A DNA stretch of 64,000 nucleotides from Sequoia sempervirens (Eukaryota; Streptophyta; Pinopsida; Cupressales; Cupressaceae). Below the pieces are notes generated by a model. That model had not been told where the DNA came from and did no database searches. It worked only from the letters and a program-made list of their open reading frames with translations. Shown one piece after another: positions 11,402 to 25,222 of this stretch (the first letter of the stretch is position 1; each line of letters opens with the position of its first letter). Both the position numbers and the translations under genes were made by a program. The DNA lies in NCBI GenBank assembly GCA_007258455.2, contig VDFB02270651.1, forward strand, positions 701,030,217-701,094,216, in the 5' to 3' direction.

Positions 11402-14400
11402 ATGCCTGAGCCCGGAAGGAGGAAAAAGAGGAGTCATTTAAGAAAGCTGTATACTTTTACATGTGGAAGGTCATCTTTGCAAGCGCAGGATTCCTTGCCC
11501 GTTGGAGGCCCTGGCTTCTCCAGAGTTGTGTATTGCAACGAGCCAGAGAAACGCATTCAGCAGTCTTATAGGGGCAACTATGTGTCCACCACCAAGTACA
11601 ATGTGGCAACTTTCTTCCCCAAGGCATTGTTTGAACAATTCAGGAGGGTTGCAAACATATACTTTCTTTTTGCAGCAGGACTTTCTCTCACTCCCTTGGC
11701 ACCTTTTACTGCTTCCAGTTTGATTGCACCACTGGTGTTTGTTGTTGGAGTTAGTATGGTCAAAGAGGCCGTTGAAGACTGGCGCCGTTTCTTGCAGGTT
11801 GCTACTAAAACTTTCTTTCTGTACAATTCAGTGTTTGTTGGTGCTATTTATGTTTGTCATGTTTGATAGTGTAAATAAAACCATGTCAGACATATATAAA
11901 TCTGAGCCGTGTTAGTTAAGTGCAAATAAAATTAGCTCAGACACATATATACCTGGGCATGACATGCTACTGTGGGGGGATTGTTAACCTCTAGTTTACT
12001 CTTGAAATTGGTCGTGAGGTTAAACCTTTGGGGTTAGAAAATTCAATTAATATATAAGATAAATGGAAAAAAAAATCTTTATGGTTTTCAACAAGGACGG
12101 TCTCATATTGCAAATTGGCATCTCCTTGGTGGTTATCTAAAGGACAACTTTAACTTTTATCGGCAAAACTGAGAGGAAATTGGACGGAAGGCGATAGTTG
12201 CCCAGGGAACCTATTGTTGGGTGTTGGAAATTGCAATCTACACTTCTAAAGAGAACCTCAAAGTCACATCATGAAATGGTTGGTGGGACAGCTCACTGGC
12301 CAGGAGTAGTTTCAGGGATTGAATCTTTGCTTGTGTGAAAATTTTAGCACTGGTTCTATCAGCCTTTGGGGCTGCCATCAATATTGTATGGCTTCAGTTA
12401 GGTTGTCACTAATGTTCTATGGCAGCCACTAGGCTGTCACTAAATTGATATTGGGAAAGATTTGGAAAGAAAACTACACCTCTTACTTTCAGAGTAGTTG
12501 AGAAAGAGTACTCATCAAATGCCCTTCATGGCAATTACAGAAAACAAAGGGCTGAGGATTTCTATGTAAGTATCAAATAGAATGCCCTTAAAAACTCAAA
12601 TATCAAATAGAGAACCCTTGAACTGTGGACGACAAGCTTTAAGATCTACTTGTATCTTGTACTTTTGTCAAGTTTCAGGCAAGGTTTTAGATTTCGATGA
12701 GACAATATGATCCACATGCCTGTGGGATCAAAAGTTAGCTATCTAAAGGCTATGAATTGGTATTAATATGCATTTCAGTATTAAGTTGGCTCTGGCCAAA
12801 ATTTAATGGATAGCTTTATATGGTTACAGGACAAAACTGAACTGTACTAAATGGCCAGAGAATAAACTGAACTAAACCAAGCTTTTGGGTTAGTTGTCCG
12901 GTAGTAATGTAATATGCAGTCAAATGTTTTTTCAGGGTCAAAGTAGAATGAATTTATATTTTTGTGTATGTCTACATTGTAAGATAGCCAATTGTTGTTC
13001 GGAGTGATATAACCACATTGTGGTGGGTTTTCTTATAATCTTGGTATGTTCCTTTTATATTCTTAAAGCTTTCTTTTAAATTCTAGAATTTCAAGGTGTC
13101 ATATTTTCATGTTCAATTCATGGCAGTTTTGACTTTTGCTTGGATATCCAGTATTCTTTGAATTATTCACTTTCTGATTTTTCTAAGTAGTCTTTTAGGT
13201 ACCGAACATTCGTCAAGTAAATTTTATTTATTGTCACCTGACAATCTCTTTGAGTCTGTGCTTTTTTCACTTACCAAGGGCCAAGAACAATGAAGCGGTT
13301 GCCACTAGAGTATACTTTTTTTGACAGATTGTAGTCATTGATACAACGTACTGATTCACTATAATTTTTTGAACTTTACAGGATAAGGAGATAAATCATC
13401 GGATGGTTGAAGTACTTGAGAAGGATGGTAAGTTTGTTAAGACAGAATGGATGAAATTGATGGTGGGAGATGTAGTGAAGGTGGAGAAGAATAACTTTTT
13501 CCCAGCTGACCTTCTGCTATTGTCATCAAGCAATGAGGATGGCATATGCTACGTTGAAACAATGAACCTTGATGGTGAGACAAATTTGAAGATAAAGCAA
13601 GGACTGGATGTTACATCAGATCTAGAAAATGATGGTAGTTTACAGTCTTTTACAGCTTTAGTCAAATGTGAGGACCCCAACCCAAACTTGTATACATTTA
13701 TTGGCAGTATGGAATATAAAGATCAAAGCTATCCTCTGACACCTCAGCAGATTCTGCTAAGAGATTCTAAACTACGGAACACAGATTATATCTATGGTGT
13801 AGTAATATTTAGCGGACATGACACAAAAGTAATGCAAAATGCTACTGAAGCACCATCCAAGAGAAGTGGAATTGAGCGCAAGATGGACAAGATCATTTTA
13901 TTCCTTTTCAGTGTCTTGGTTTTAATCTCATTGGTTGGTTCAATTGCATTTGGTATCAAAACCAGGGATGATATGCCAGATTGGTGGTACCTGAATCCTA
14001 CAGATGTAACTGATTATTATGATCCCAAGAAACCAGCATTGGCAGCATTCTTGCATTTTATCACAGCGCTGATTCTTTATGGTTACCTTATCCCAATATC
14101 TCTATATGTATCAATAGAGATTGTGAAGGTCTTGCAGAGCAGGTTCATCAATGAAGACCAAAACATGTATGATGAAGAAACTGACAAGCCTGCACGAGCT
14201 CGAACATCCAATTTAAATGAGGAACTTGGGCAAGTTGACACTATACTTTCTGATAAAACTGGTACATTGACTTGCAATTCAATGGAGTTCTTGAAGTGTT
14301 CCATTGCAGGTACTGCATATGGTCGAGGTTTGACAGAGGTGGAAATAGCAATGATAGACCGGCTGATACAAGAGGATTTGGACAGCGATCAGGGAGGTAC

Positions 14401-17400
14401 TGGGCAAGTTCGAGGTAAGAAAAAAGAAAATTCAGTAATAGCAGATAAAAAAAGGCGCAAGGAAGCTTTAGAAAGAAAAGGACCAGAAATAGCAGAAAGG
14501 CTTGGAATAGATGTTTCAGAGTTGTGGGATATGTTCTCTGAAAATGAGGATGATATAAGTGACCTAGATGACCCTGAAATGGAGGGCAACACTGAAACAA
14601 GGGTCAACACTGAAATGAGGGCAAACCCTCATGTGAAAGGTTTTAATTTCAAAGACACCAGAATAATGAATGGACAATGGATACATGAAGCACATGCAGA
14701 TGTTATTAACATGTTTTTTCATATTTTGGCTATTTGCCAAACTACAATTCCAGAAGAAGATAAACCTGGTCAAATCATCTATGAAGCAGAGTCACCGGAT
14801 GAAGCAGCCTTTGTTGTAGCAGCAAGAGAAATTGGCTTTGAATTCTTTAAACGTACACAGGGTAGTGTTTTCCTGCATGAGCTAAATCCAGAGACTGGCA
14901 CGAAGGTGCAGTGGTGAGTGTTTTGTTTTTCTTAATTTTTTCTTTGAGGTATTTGTTGTACATTTTGAACTGAGAGTCAAATATTTAATAGAAAGTGCAT
15001 TGACTAATTCTACAGTATTTTAGGTGTTCTAGACATTTCACTGGCGGCTAATGTGATAGTGTTGGTATGCAGTGAATACAGAATCTTAAATATTTTGGAG
15101 TTTAATAGTACGCGGAAAAGAATGTCAGTCATTGTAAAGGATGAAAAGGGCCATTTGCGTCTTTTTTCCAAGGGTGCAGACAGGTTTGCTCTTATATCCT
15201 CCATAAGGAATAAGAACTGGCAGAAAATAAAATATCTTTGAGACAAATGTTGAACTTCAGAATAAAACTTTTCCTTTCATGTGGCTTGTTCTTTTAATCA
15301 AAGAATGGGATGTAGAAAGAAAATAGATAGCATAAGTAAATAAAGTATTGTCAAATCTAGTGAAGGAAATATTGAATTTTGTCCACTTGCAATGCATGTA
15401 TTGATTGGAATTCAATTAATTGATGGGTATTTCATTTGTGATTTCTATGTGTGCTCAGTGTCATTTTTGAAAGATTGTCGAATAAATGTGGAAGAGAGTT
15501 TGTGGATGCTACAAGAAGTCACATTAGCAAGTATGCTGATGCTGGATTGAGGACATTGGCACGTGCATATCGTGATCTTGATGAAGAGGAGTACAAAAGG
15601 TGGAATAAAGAGTTTTTGGCAGCGAAAAATACTTTGAGTGCAGATCGAGACGAAAAGATGGATGCAATCACAGATGAAATTGAGAGGGAATTGATTCTTG
15701 TCGGTGCAACTGCTGTAGAGGACAAACTGCAGAAAGGGGTGAGTAATGAATATGAAAATAGTTTCTTTTGTTAGCTTACACGAGTACAACCATGAGTACA
15801 ACTGTACATGATACATGAAAGGGAAAATGGCTTCGCCATATTGTTTTTTGATCATTTATGTAGTGGCTGGATTTTTCTTCACATGATTTTTTAATAAGTA
15901 TAGTTTATACCCAGCAGGTTCCTCAGTGCATTGACAGATTGGCACAAGCTGGCATTAAGATCTGGGTTCTGACTGGAGATAAAGTGGAAACTGCCATTAA
16001 TATAGGGTTCGTTTGGAATTTTTTTGTACTTGTGGTGGTTTCAAATATTTTGGCTTCCTATCTTTATGCTTATAGATGGTTGGCATTTTCTGGATACTTA
16101 GATCTGTTACACATGAATTCTGCCTGCAGATTTGCATGCAGTTTGCTTAGACAAGGAATGGAACAATTACTGGTTACATTGGATACACCTGATATAAATG
16201 CATTAGAGGCAACAAGGAACAAGGAACAGATTTCAAAGGTAAATAACTTATCTGTTTAAGATTCTCGAGGATCCAAGATACATATTGAGATTTTCTGTGT
16301 ATCCATAAAAGCTTTTGTGACAACTTCAACCTCGCCTTTTGATTTTATCAGGTCTGCCGTGAAAAAATAGAAAGGCAACTTGAAGATATGGAAATTAAAA
16401 TAACTTCTTCAAGAGACAAAGATTATGACAATGATGAGGAGTATGCATTGATTATTGATGGGAAATCATTGACATATGCCCTTGATCAAGACCTTAAATA
16501 CAATTTTCTGAGGGTAGCTACTATGTGTGCATCAGTTATTTGCTGCCGAGTATCGCCAAAACAGAAGGCACTAGTAAGTATACACTGGATCCAGGCATCT
16601 CCTAGGTTTTGAAGGATTTTTCCATTCTGAATATGATTTTAAATCCAATTTTGCTGAATACCCTTGATCTGGACATTACTTTCACAAACAAAAAGCTATA
16701 TTATTGCATTTTTTATTACAAATTATGAGTACATGTTATTGAAATCAAGAATGCTTCTGGATTGAACAGTGAATTTTTTACATCAACACTTCGGATCATA
16801 CAGTTGAATCCAGAAGCATTCTTGATTTCAATATCATGGACTGTGGATATATTATGACTATGATGAATACATGTGTCAGATCAATTTCTGCTTACAATAG
16901 CAAGATGTTTAATGATGTATTTATTCTGACCCATATGAATAAATCTGCCAAACCCATTTTGCCCCATATGTTGCAATTGATGTATACAACAATGGATTGA
17001 TGTTTTCTTGTCATATATTATTTTTATTATTTATTGCTATGATATTGAGATGGGAGTTTCCTACTCTAGACAGTTTATGTGGCATTTGTTGTGTGGTTGT
17101 TAGTGTGTGATAAAAATTTAAAATGGTAAATGTACAGATTACAACGCTTGTTAAGGAAGGTACAGGGAAAACTACATTGGGAATTGGTGATGGGGCTAAT
17201 GATGTAGGCATGATTCAGGCAGCAGACATTGGAGTTGGTATCAGTGGTGTTGAAGGCATGCAGGTTACATTCTCTCACTGATATTCTTTTAAATGATTTT
17301 AATGGTTTGATGACGTTGTTAGTTTTTCAAGGAAAATGTAGTAAGTTTCATATCTTTGATATTTTCCTTTTCATGGTTTGTCATAAAGTTAAATTCTTTT

Positions 17401-18730
17401 TCTTTTGTTGGGGGGTGCATGAATATTTCAATTTGTGTGTTTTGGGCATTTGCCTGTCCATAGCCTCTTTCAAGCTAAGAAACTTGCAATTGCAGGCTGC
17501 CATGGCAAGTGATTTTTCCATAGCTCAATTCCGTTTCCTTGAGAGACTGCTTCTTGTCCACGGGCACTGGTGTTACAGACGCATTGCAACTATGGTAATC
17601 AAATAAATTCTCAAACATATATCAGTTTAATTTAATAATCTAATATTTCAATATACTAGACTGAAATTCAATGATGGTTTGATGTTTATTTGCAGATATG
17701 TTACTTTTTCTACAAGAACATCACTTTTGGCATCACGTTATTTTATTTTGAAGCATATGCATCATTTTCAGCTCAACCGGCATATAATGACTGGTATATG
17801 TCACTATTTAATGTCTTTTTCACATCACTTCCCGTCATTGCATTGGGAGTTTTCGAGCAAGATGTATCTGCACGTGTTTGCCTAAAGGTATGAACCAGAA
17901 GAATTACTTTCATTTCAGTTATTCATGCTGTTCTTAGATTCTTTGGCTCTTATTTTTTTATTTTTGCATTTATTGTAATTTGCATGCATTTCTACTCATT
18001 TTTCCAACCACAGATGGCACAATTTTGTATTTTAATACATGTTTGGTACTGTGTGATGCAGTTCCCACTTCTGTATCAGGAAGGGATACAAAATGCCCTT
18101 TTTGGTTGGTCTCGGATTGTTGGCTGGATGTTTAATGGAGTTTTTAGTTCTACCATTATTTTCTTTTTAACTATAAATATCCTTAAGCACCAGGCATTTC
18201 GAGAAGGTGGCCAAGTTTCAGAAATGGAAATCTTTGGAGCAACCATGTATACCTGCATTGTCTGGACAGTAAATTGCCAAATAACTTTGACCCTCAGTTA
18301 CTTCACGTGGTTACATCATCTTTTCATATGGGGCAGTGTTGCCTTCTGGTATTTGTTTCTTTTTGTCTATGGTTCTATTAAGCCTACATTTTCCACAACA
18401 GCTTACAAAGTTTTGGTTGAAGCTTGTGGCCCTAGCCCAATGTACTGGTTCATCACACTTATTGTTGTTATATCTGCTCTGGTACCTTATTTCACATACT
18501 CAGCCTTCCAAAGGAGATTCTTTCCTTTGTATCATAGCATAATTCAATGGGTAAAGCATGAAGGAAAAGACAAGGATCCAGAGTGGAATGCAGTGCTACG
18601 AGCACCACCGCCGCGTCCAATTCGTTCTGGTTTCACAAAAAGAGTTGAAGTAGGTTATCAACACTTGAAGGCTAAAATTCTTAAGAAACCAGAAAACAGA
18701 GTAAGGGGTTTACGTAATCAGTCACATTAG
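11402..18730 (+). CDS. P4-type ATPase, phospholipid-transporting (ALA-like flippase), copy 1
   Basis: Moves phospholipids from the outer or lumenal to the cytosolic leaflet using ATP. In plants these act with an ALIS/Cdc50 beta subunit. Eleven coding exons with GT-AG introns: 11402-11797, 13382-14913, 15073-15183, 15459-15738, 15918-16006, 16130-16238, 16352-16573, 17138-17263, 17496-17594, 17696-17887, 18062-18730. All phases join without a stop, giving 1274 codons, close to the family's roughly 1200. The start ATG at 11402 gives [11 protein letters not shown]. Landmarks are DGET (196-199), the P4-type PISL in TM4 (Pro370), the phosphorylation motif DKTGTLT (Asp423), KGAD (676-679), TGDK (792-795) and GDGANDV (930-936). 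By eye it is closest to Arabidopsis ALA4-ALA7. Unusual here: Cys643 and Arg715, where the other copy has Arg and Leu. The promoter is missing behind the gap. Confidence 0.96.
16738..16832. repeat. Intronic 30-bp inverted repeat (hairpin, MITE-like)
   Basis: In intron 7, arms 16738-16767 and 16803-16832 are complementary at 29 of 30 positions, with a 35-base loop. Pairing extends outward through a further CATG with one mismatch. The minus-strand copy has it at 34837-34866 and 34902-34931. It could be a small foldback element or a hairpin-RNA source. There is no obvious target duplication. Confidence 0.8.
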
Positions 18731-21184
18731 GCACATGTCAATCCCTGACCTTTCCAATACATGTATTACTGCTTTAATGATTTTGAAAGGTGGTAGGAGT
18801 CAAAACTTTATTTGCCAATTTAAATTCTAGTGTCCTGTTGGAGTGAGACTATTTAAGAGAATGAAACATCAATTGGCAACTTCCTCTGTAGTCATTCAAG
18901 GGGGTTTCTGGAAAACGGGCAGAAATTTGAAGACTTTAACTTGTCATCCTTGCTGAGCAGAATGTATTCATACGACAGTTTCTGCAAATAAGAGATACAA
19001 CAAATGCTGAAGCTTTTTCATACCATTTTCAGTCTCTTGTTCCGAAAGATGCAAAGATCAGTACATGGAGATGTCATCAGATCAAAATATTCTTTTATTT
19101 GTATATTTTTGTACCAAATATCCTTGTATTTTGAAAAATGTACAGAGGTCTATATGAGACTTCAGGTTGGCCCTTTACCCCGCATTGGAAATATGATGGT
19201 TATCTGACAGTGGGTTTAGTTCCTAAACATAATCTTGAGGATGTGATTTTTCTTCCCGGATTTCAGGGTCAGTGGACACAAAATGAGTATATACACTTGG
19301 AAATTCATAGAGCTCTCTAATTTTGTTTTTATTGCATATTTTTCCTTGCACAAGTGGTTTTACCATGCAGATCGACACAATAAATGTGTGATGTGTTTAG
19401 GATGTGGCAGGCAAGGTTTGAAAGGCCTTTCTTTGGTGACTCAAGACTCACTGCAATCAGTTGAGTTGCCGGAGCAGTTGCTTGGTTGATTATTTGAAAT
19501 CTTTTTAGTTACAGATTCTGATTCAAAGCTTTCTTCTCATATGCTAGAAGCCTATCTAATACCATGGTTGCAAACTATATTCTATTCTAAAAGGAGAAAC
19601 AAATCTTTAGAAGGATTTAAATCCAGTTCTTTTGGACCTAAATATCTGAACTGTACCATGAATTTTATGATTATGTTAATCGCACACTAATATTCTCATT
19701 TGCCTTTGTTTTCTAATTTCTTTACTTCTGCACATTTCTCAATAAATCTTACAAATTAACGTCAGATTTTACAGCTTTTGCCTGTAGATTCTGTCACTTT
19801 TGCATTATCATTACATATAAAAACATCTTTGAACCTCCTAATGATAATTGATGCGAGTCTGCCTATCAATAAATATCTTACAATATATGGATATTATATC
19901 CTATGCACAACGTTGATATAGGTGTGCATAATTAGATTCATATAACAGTGTATGGTAGTAAAACTAGGATTTTATATGCTGCTGTCAATGAAATTCGGCA
20001 GATAATATTGCTACATCTAAAAATGTTCAAAACAAATCAGGATTAAAACTTGCTTAAAATTGAGAAGTATGCTTGATGCTCCTGATGGAATTAAAAATTA
20101 CAAATAGAACACTAATGATGATCTACATATCACAGAAACACAAAAATTTGAAGAGATCACACAAAAAATGTCTCTTCTTTATCATTGATTAGATATATAT
20201 TTATACAAGTTTATAGAAAACTGAATCAAATAACTACTGCTGCCTGAACATAATTGCCTGCTAACTGAAAACTGATTTAGAGTATAACAATGCTTATTAT
20301 CCTAAATTTTCTCTAATAATAAACATTAAAAAAAATGGTCATTATTCCATACTTTCTCCCCTATAATGAACATTTTGAGAAAATCTCCAAAATATGTGAT
20401 GCAGCACTATCTTGACATAGGGCCTCTACCTAACCATTTCCCAAAAATGTTGAATTTGCATTCTTAAATCATCAAATGCAGTCACTCTGCAATCAAAGAT
20501 GATCACTCTGCAATCAAAGTTGATCAAACTACAGCTGACCATTGTGAGTCACTTTTTTTGGTGCTCACTCCAAACCATGACCATACATAGTCAACTCTCC
20601 TCTATTGGCAATGTCATCTCAAAATCTTGATTAAACTGGATATCAATCTTGGGATCTGTCTTACAGTCCAACCACAAATCTTCAACAATGTCCAAATTTA
20701 TCACCAACTAGTTAGGCAAAGCCAACAATGCCACAAAAGCAATAGATATGCAAAGCTTAAATTCAATTATCGAAAGTACTCTTCTTGATGCTTCTGCACT
20801 TTATTACAAGAATTTAGTTCCAAGTTTCGTCTTACAAAACAATATTTGGCACACTTCTCAAACTTTCAAACCTTGCTTGATTACTACCATCTTTGATATA
20901 CAAATATTGATACTTGTAAAAGCTTTTGAACATACCTACAAACTTTTCCCAATTCGATCCAATACTACATCCACAATTTGTCATAAATTCATTTTTTTGC
21001 TCTCTATTCTAACACATTGTTTCAGGGTGATTTTTAAACCGCATATGCTACAAAGATGTATATCTTAGCACATATCCTTTGTATGTAATTTTCTTTTAGA
21101 ATGAGAACATTGCACACATTGCATTCCTTAAACAAATTTGTTTGAATTTATAACACCTTTAACATCATTTTCTTTATCTGTGAT
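18731..21184. other. 3' UTR and downstream spacer of the ATPase gene
   Basis: The first several hundred bases are the likely 3' UTR. Homology with the second copy stops at 18801 only because that contig ends there. Beyond about 19500 the DNA is AT-rich, and no gene is recognisable up to the LTR at 21185. Short open frames at 19004-19489 and 20748-21068 have no domain. Confidence 0.55.
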
Positions 21185-22079
21185 TGTAGACACCTAAAAG
21201 TGTCTTGACTATATCACACATCTTGATTTTACCTACTAACATCATTTTCCTCATTTTCACCTAATTTCTTTATTTGATTAAATAATTTTCAATTATTTAG
21301 TTAAATTCACCTAATTTCCCTATTAATTGAATAATTAAGATTATTTGATTAATTCATTATTTTCACACTAATATCCCTCTTGATTACATAATTCTCAATT
21401 ATTTAATTAAAAATCTTAATTCCCTTCATCTTCACAATTAAATAATTTCCATAATTGTTTAATTGGCTAATTTCCTTCTAACTCTCCAACTTGCACAAAG
21501 AATATTCTTAAATTCAAATTTAAATTCTTCCATCCAATTCAAAATATTTCCAACCTATTTCAATGAAATTAGGGATATTTTGGGCTCTCATGAATCCTCA
21601 AGCATTGATCCTCCTTGATCCTCACCCATCTCCTTGATTTCCTCTCATCCATTGATCCTCAGATTGAATCTTGACCATTGATCAGAAATTTCAAAATCTA
21701 TAAAACGAAGCCTTTCAAACATGATTTTTATTTACAATCCTCATAAGCATAGACACTCCCTAGAATTTTTGAGCCATTTCTTGAGCATTAAAGCACCAAT
21801 TTTGTGAATCACATCCTCCCATATCAAGCTTTTGCAACATGGATTATGCACAAATTGAGCAATCCACATCACAATTATGCATCAATCCACAATGGGATTG
21901 AAGGTTTGCACTTTTAGTTTGATTAATTGCTTTGATTTTAGTTCAATTCTTTAGATTAATCAATTTGAATGCCTTTGCAAATGAATTTCATTGAGTATGG
22001 GTTTGTATGATCTCAATTGTGTGAGTTCTTAGTGTTTTAGACTCTAATTGATTCATTCATGCTTACTTCCCCTACGACA
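21185..22079 (+). repeat. LTR of a Ty3/gypsy-like element (5' LTR)
   Basis: Begins TGTAGACACCT and ends CTACGACA, giving 895 bp with short inverted ends. A primer-binding-site-like sequence follows after four bases. Its first third is AT-rich, much like the LTR at 60803-61963. No partner 3' LTR was found in the window. Confidence 0.65.
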
Positions 22080-22083
22080 TTTT

Positions 22084-22106
22084 GGCATGCCCGGTGGGAC
22101 CCATGT
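22084..22106 (+). other. Primer-binding-site-like sequence
   Basis: TGGCATGCCCGGTGGGAC starts four or five bases after the LTR end. It has the layout of the site at 61969 but does not match plant tRNA-Lys as well. The tRNA is not assigned. Confidence 0.5.
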
Positions 22107-22149
22107 CTTTGTTCTAACCTTTTTTGTGAAGTTTTTGATGACCTTACAG

Positions 22150-24100
22150 ATTACAAAGACAATGCGAGGCCTTTGCAAAATATCGACACATTTGCAATTC
22201 AAAGTTTGATGCCTTTGTTTAAAGCTCGATGCATCTAACTAGTTTATCCTCTATTTGTTTGTAGGAAAATTTCGACGCTTGTGTCAAAGGGTGACGCCTT
22301 TGCAGAAGTGCTATGCTTTTGTCTGTCAAAAGGTCAACACTTTTTCCATAAAACTGCACCTTTGTTCAAATTGCTCTTATTTTTTTGGCAGGACAGTGTG
22401 GCACCTTTGCTTAAAGGTTGATGCTTTTGAAAAATATTGGTGCCTTTGCAAACTAATAGTGTAGTGCCTTTGTTCCAAAGCCCAACGCCTTTGTCAAGTA
22501 AATATTGTTTTTGTTTTGTCAAGGTTTGTAGTTTGATTTGAATCTTTTATTTTGACTAACCTTTAACAATCTTCTATTTTCTTGATTTTAACTAACAATA
22601 TGCAACGTGTGGCGATTGATAGAGGAAGATTAGAGCTCAAAACTACTAACGTTTGTGTTGTAGGGTTTTGAGTTAATCTAAGAATTTCATTTTTCCTTGG
22701 TGCATTTAAAATTTAATCTCACATTTTGAAATTGGTGCATTTAAAAATGAACAACACAAATTTCATTTTCCCTTGGTGTACTTAAAATGAACAATACAAC
22801 TTACACACTTAGTTTAGGGTTTAAAATTGAACATACAAATCTCATTTTATTTAGGTGCACTTAAAATTGAACAAGATAAAGCTCACATTTGCTTTTAGTG
22901 CACTTAAAATAAATTCTTTGATGTGCTTGGTAGGTTAGTGCGTATGTATGCTCTTTCCTTGCTCCTAGTGTGATCTTGGAAATAAAAATACCACTAACTT
23001 GCAATCTGTTTGTATACCTTGAGGTATAGTGTTGCGTATGCTCTCCCCTTATGACTCTTAAGAATGATCTTGAGGATAAAAAACAACACTATTGATGTTT
23101 ATTTCAAGTAGGAGACTTACTTGGGGGCCTCATCACCCCAAGTTCTGATCACAAGCATGTTTCTCAAAGAGCTATATAAATGGGGAGATAACGAAATTTG
23201 TACCTCAAGGAGTGGCTCGTGTCCTTCAAGCCAAGCCCCATAACCCTTGGTTTGCCGAGACAGGGAGGTGATGAGTAGAGATGAGACCCCTCTTGACTCG
23301 AGCATATTGAACGAGTTATTTGTTCATGATAAAACCCTACTACGAACTTGTAAAATCTAGAAGCCTAAGAGCCATTTGTAAACTGTCAACTTAAAGTGGT
23401 GCAACATACAAGTATCAATGCGTGAAGTTACTTGCTATGTACTAACCTTTATTGAGGCAACCGTTATTCCTTGTTAGGATCTTTTCCTTTCAAGGTGAGA
23501 GGTGTCAAGGCGGTACATGACCTTGGCATAATCTAGTCACCCATTCATTCGATGATATTTTATTAGTGGGCCTACTCTAAGTTGATAATCCTTATCTACC
23601 ACTAAAATAGGATGTGTATCTATGGCGTGTCTTTATTGTAAATCTACCTATGATACCAATTAGTGTGGTCTTGTTGAAAAAGATGCAAAAATCTTCCAAA
23701 CATCCAATTGAGTAAATCCTACATGATGTTTGTTGTTTTCTATCACTTGCTAGATCAATTAAACACAAATTCGACTTCAAAATTCCAAACCCCTAGGTCA
23801 AACTTGCAAAAAAATTCAACCTCTGAGAAAAAGCGACACCTTTGAATATCGCATTGAGACGCCTTTGTTTGCAAATTGGTGCTTCTATTTTTATCAAAAC
23901 AATGCCTCTATTTGCATCTTGATGCTTTTGTACATCTCAACACCTTTGTTGTAGAGTAAATTAGCAAAATTGCATCTCCATGCCTTTGATTCAACAACGC
24001 AATGCTTCTATTGTATCTCAATACCTTTGTAGGAATTTTGACGCCTTTGTAGAAAATAGTCTAGCACCTTTGACTGCATCTCAATGCTTTTGACTATCAA
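22150..24100 (+). repeat. Long retrotransposon leader with degenerate GCCTTTG minisatellite
   Basis: Two stretches (about 22150-22510 and 23820-24095) carry dozens of degenerate copies of (A/G)(C/T)GCCTTTG spaced around 20 bp. The middle (22900-23340) has TATGCTCTCCCCTTA and a CAAGCCAAGCC block that recur in order in the leader at 62640-62800. No long ORF is present. This is the non-coding leader between a primer-binding site and gag; no gag follows before the next element. Confidence 0.6.
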
Positions 24101-24155
24101 TTGAAAATAAAGAACCTATATTTTTCCGTTTCTAAATTTTGATAAGTAAACATTG

Positions 24156-25222
24156 TAGGGTAAAAGCACAAAGTTGTGTCACACTTTCGGCCAAATAAAT
24201 AGTTCCGAGTGAAATAGTTTCGGCCGAATAGGTTTCGACTAAAACCATGTGGCCTATACATGGCACATAGGGTTTCAACCAAATAGGTTTTGCCTGAATT
24301 CCAAAAAATTAAACTTTTCCTTTTCTCGCTTTGAAATTGGATTTTTTTAATGTGCGAGGTTTCTATAGAAAGGGTTTCGGGCAAATCCCTTTCTATAGAA
24401 ACCCTTTCTACCGAAACTATCTATGTGGCATCCTAATTGACATCCAACTCAACTTTTTTCAGAATTTTCTAAAACTTTCAACTTCAACTAAGTATTTCTT
24501 CAGTCAAAATAATTTTTTCTGCAAAAAATAAAAATACCCTTTTGTATAGCTAGAAGTGGTGAATCCAAATATATATATTTTTTAATATTTTGATTAGTTT
24601 TAATACATTTTATTTTAAAAATAATGCAAGTAGGTTGTTAAAGTTAAAAAAGGGGCTGATTAGAAATAAAAATAAAAATAGTAAAACATATATTTTTTTT
24701 TTTTTAAATATATGGAGCACAAGAGGAGAGAGTCTTCTTCAAAAGGGTATAATTTGTTTTTTGAAAATGATTAAAAATTAGACAATAGTTGACGGCCCAT
24801 GAAAATTGTTAAATTCTAACAAGTTTAACTTTAAACATTATTACGAGAAAAATATACATCAAAATTTGATTTTTTTTTTCCATGCACAAGATATTGAAGT
24901 TTCCTATTTGGAGAAAAAAAAATTAGGCATAAATGAAGTTTTTTTCAATTTATTTCTTGATGGCCCGTGAAGTCACTTTTCTCTGAAATTTTCAACATTC
25001 CAAAATATGTTCTTTAATTGATAAAAAAGTAATGAAAACAATTTTTTAAAAAATCTGAAAAAATTACAAGAATAAACTTCATCAAAAGTTCTACATTTCA
25101 TTAGTTTACATCGTTTTGAAATTCAAAACATAAAGACCACTTTTATGTGGTTGAAGTTCAATTTTTTTTTACTGTTGCCAATTCCTTTATAAAGTGTGAC
25201 ACAGGTTTGTGCTTTTACCCTG
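24156..25222. mobile_element. TIR-bounded DNA element without transposase
   Basis: The 32-bp ends 24156-24187 and 25191-25222 are inverted repeats matching at 29 of 32 positions. Both contain AGGGTAAAAGCACAAA followed by TGTGTCACACTTT. The 1067-bp body has no transposase-like ORF and includes a 17-bp perfect hairpin. The (C/T)AGGG terminus recalls hAT elements, but the flanking 8 bp (AAACATTG and TAAAACCT) do not match, so the superfamily is not settled. Confidence 0.65.
24358..24403. repeat. Perfect 17-bp hairpin
   Basis: Arms 24358-24374 and 24387-24403 (GGTTTCTATAGAAAGGG and its complement) with a 12-base loop. It lies inside the TIR-bounded element. Confidence 0.9.

Noticed and set aside
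14241..14600. 119-codon antisense frame inside ATPase exon 2, repeated in the other copy
   Set aside because: Shadow of the conserved sense coding sequence; no domain of its own.
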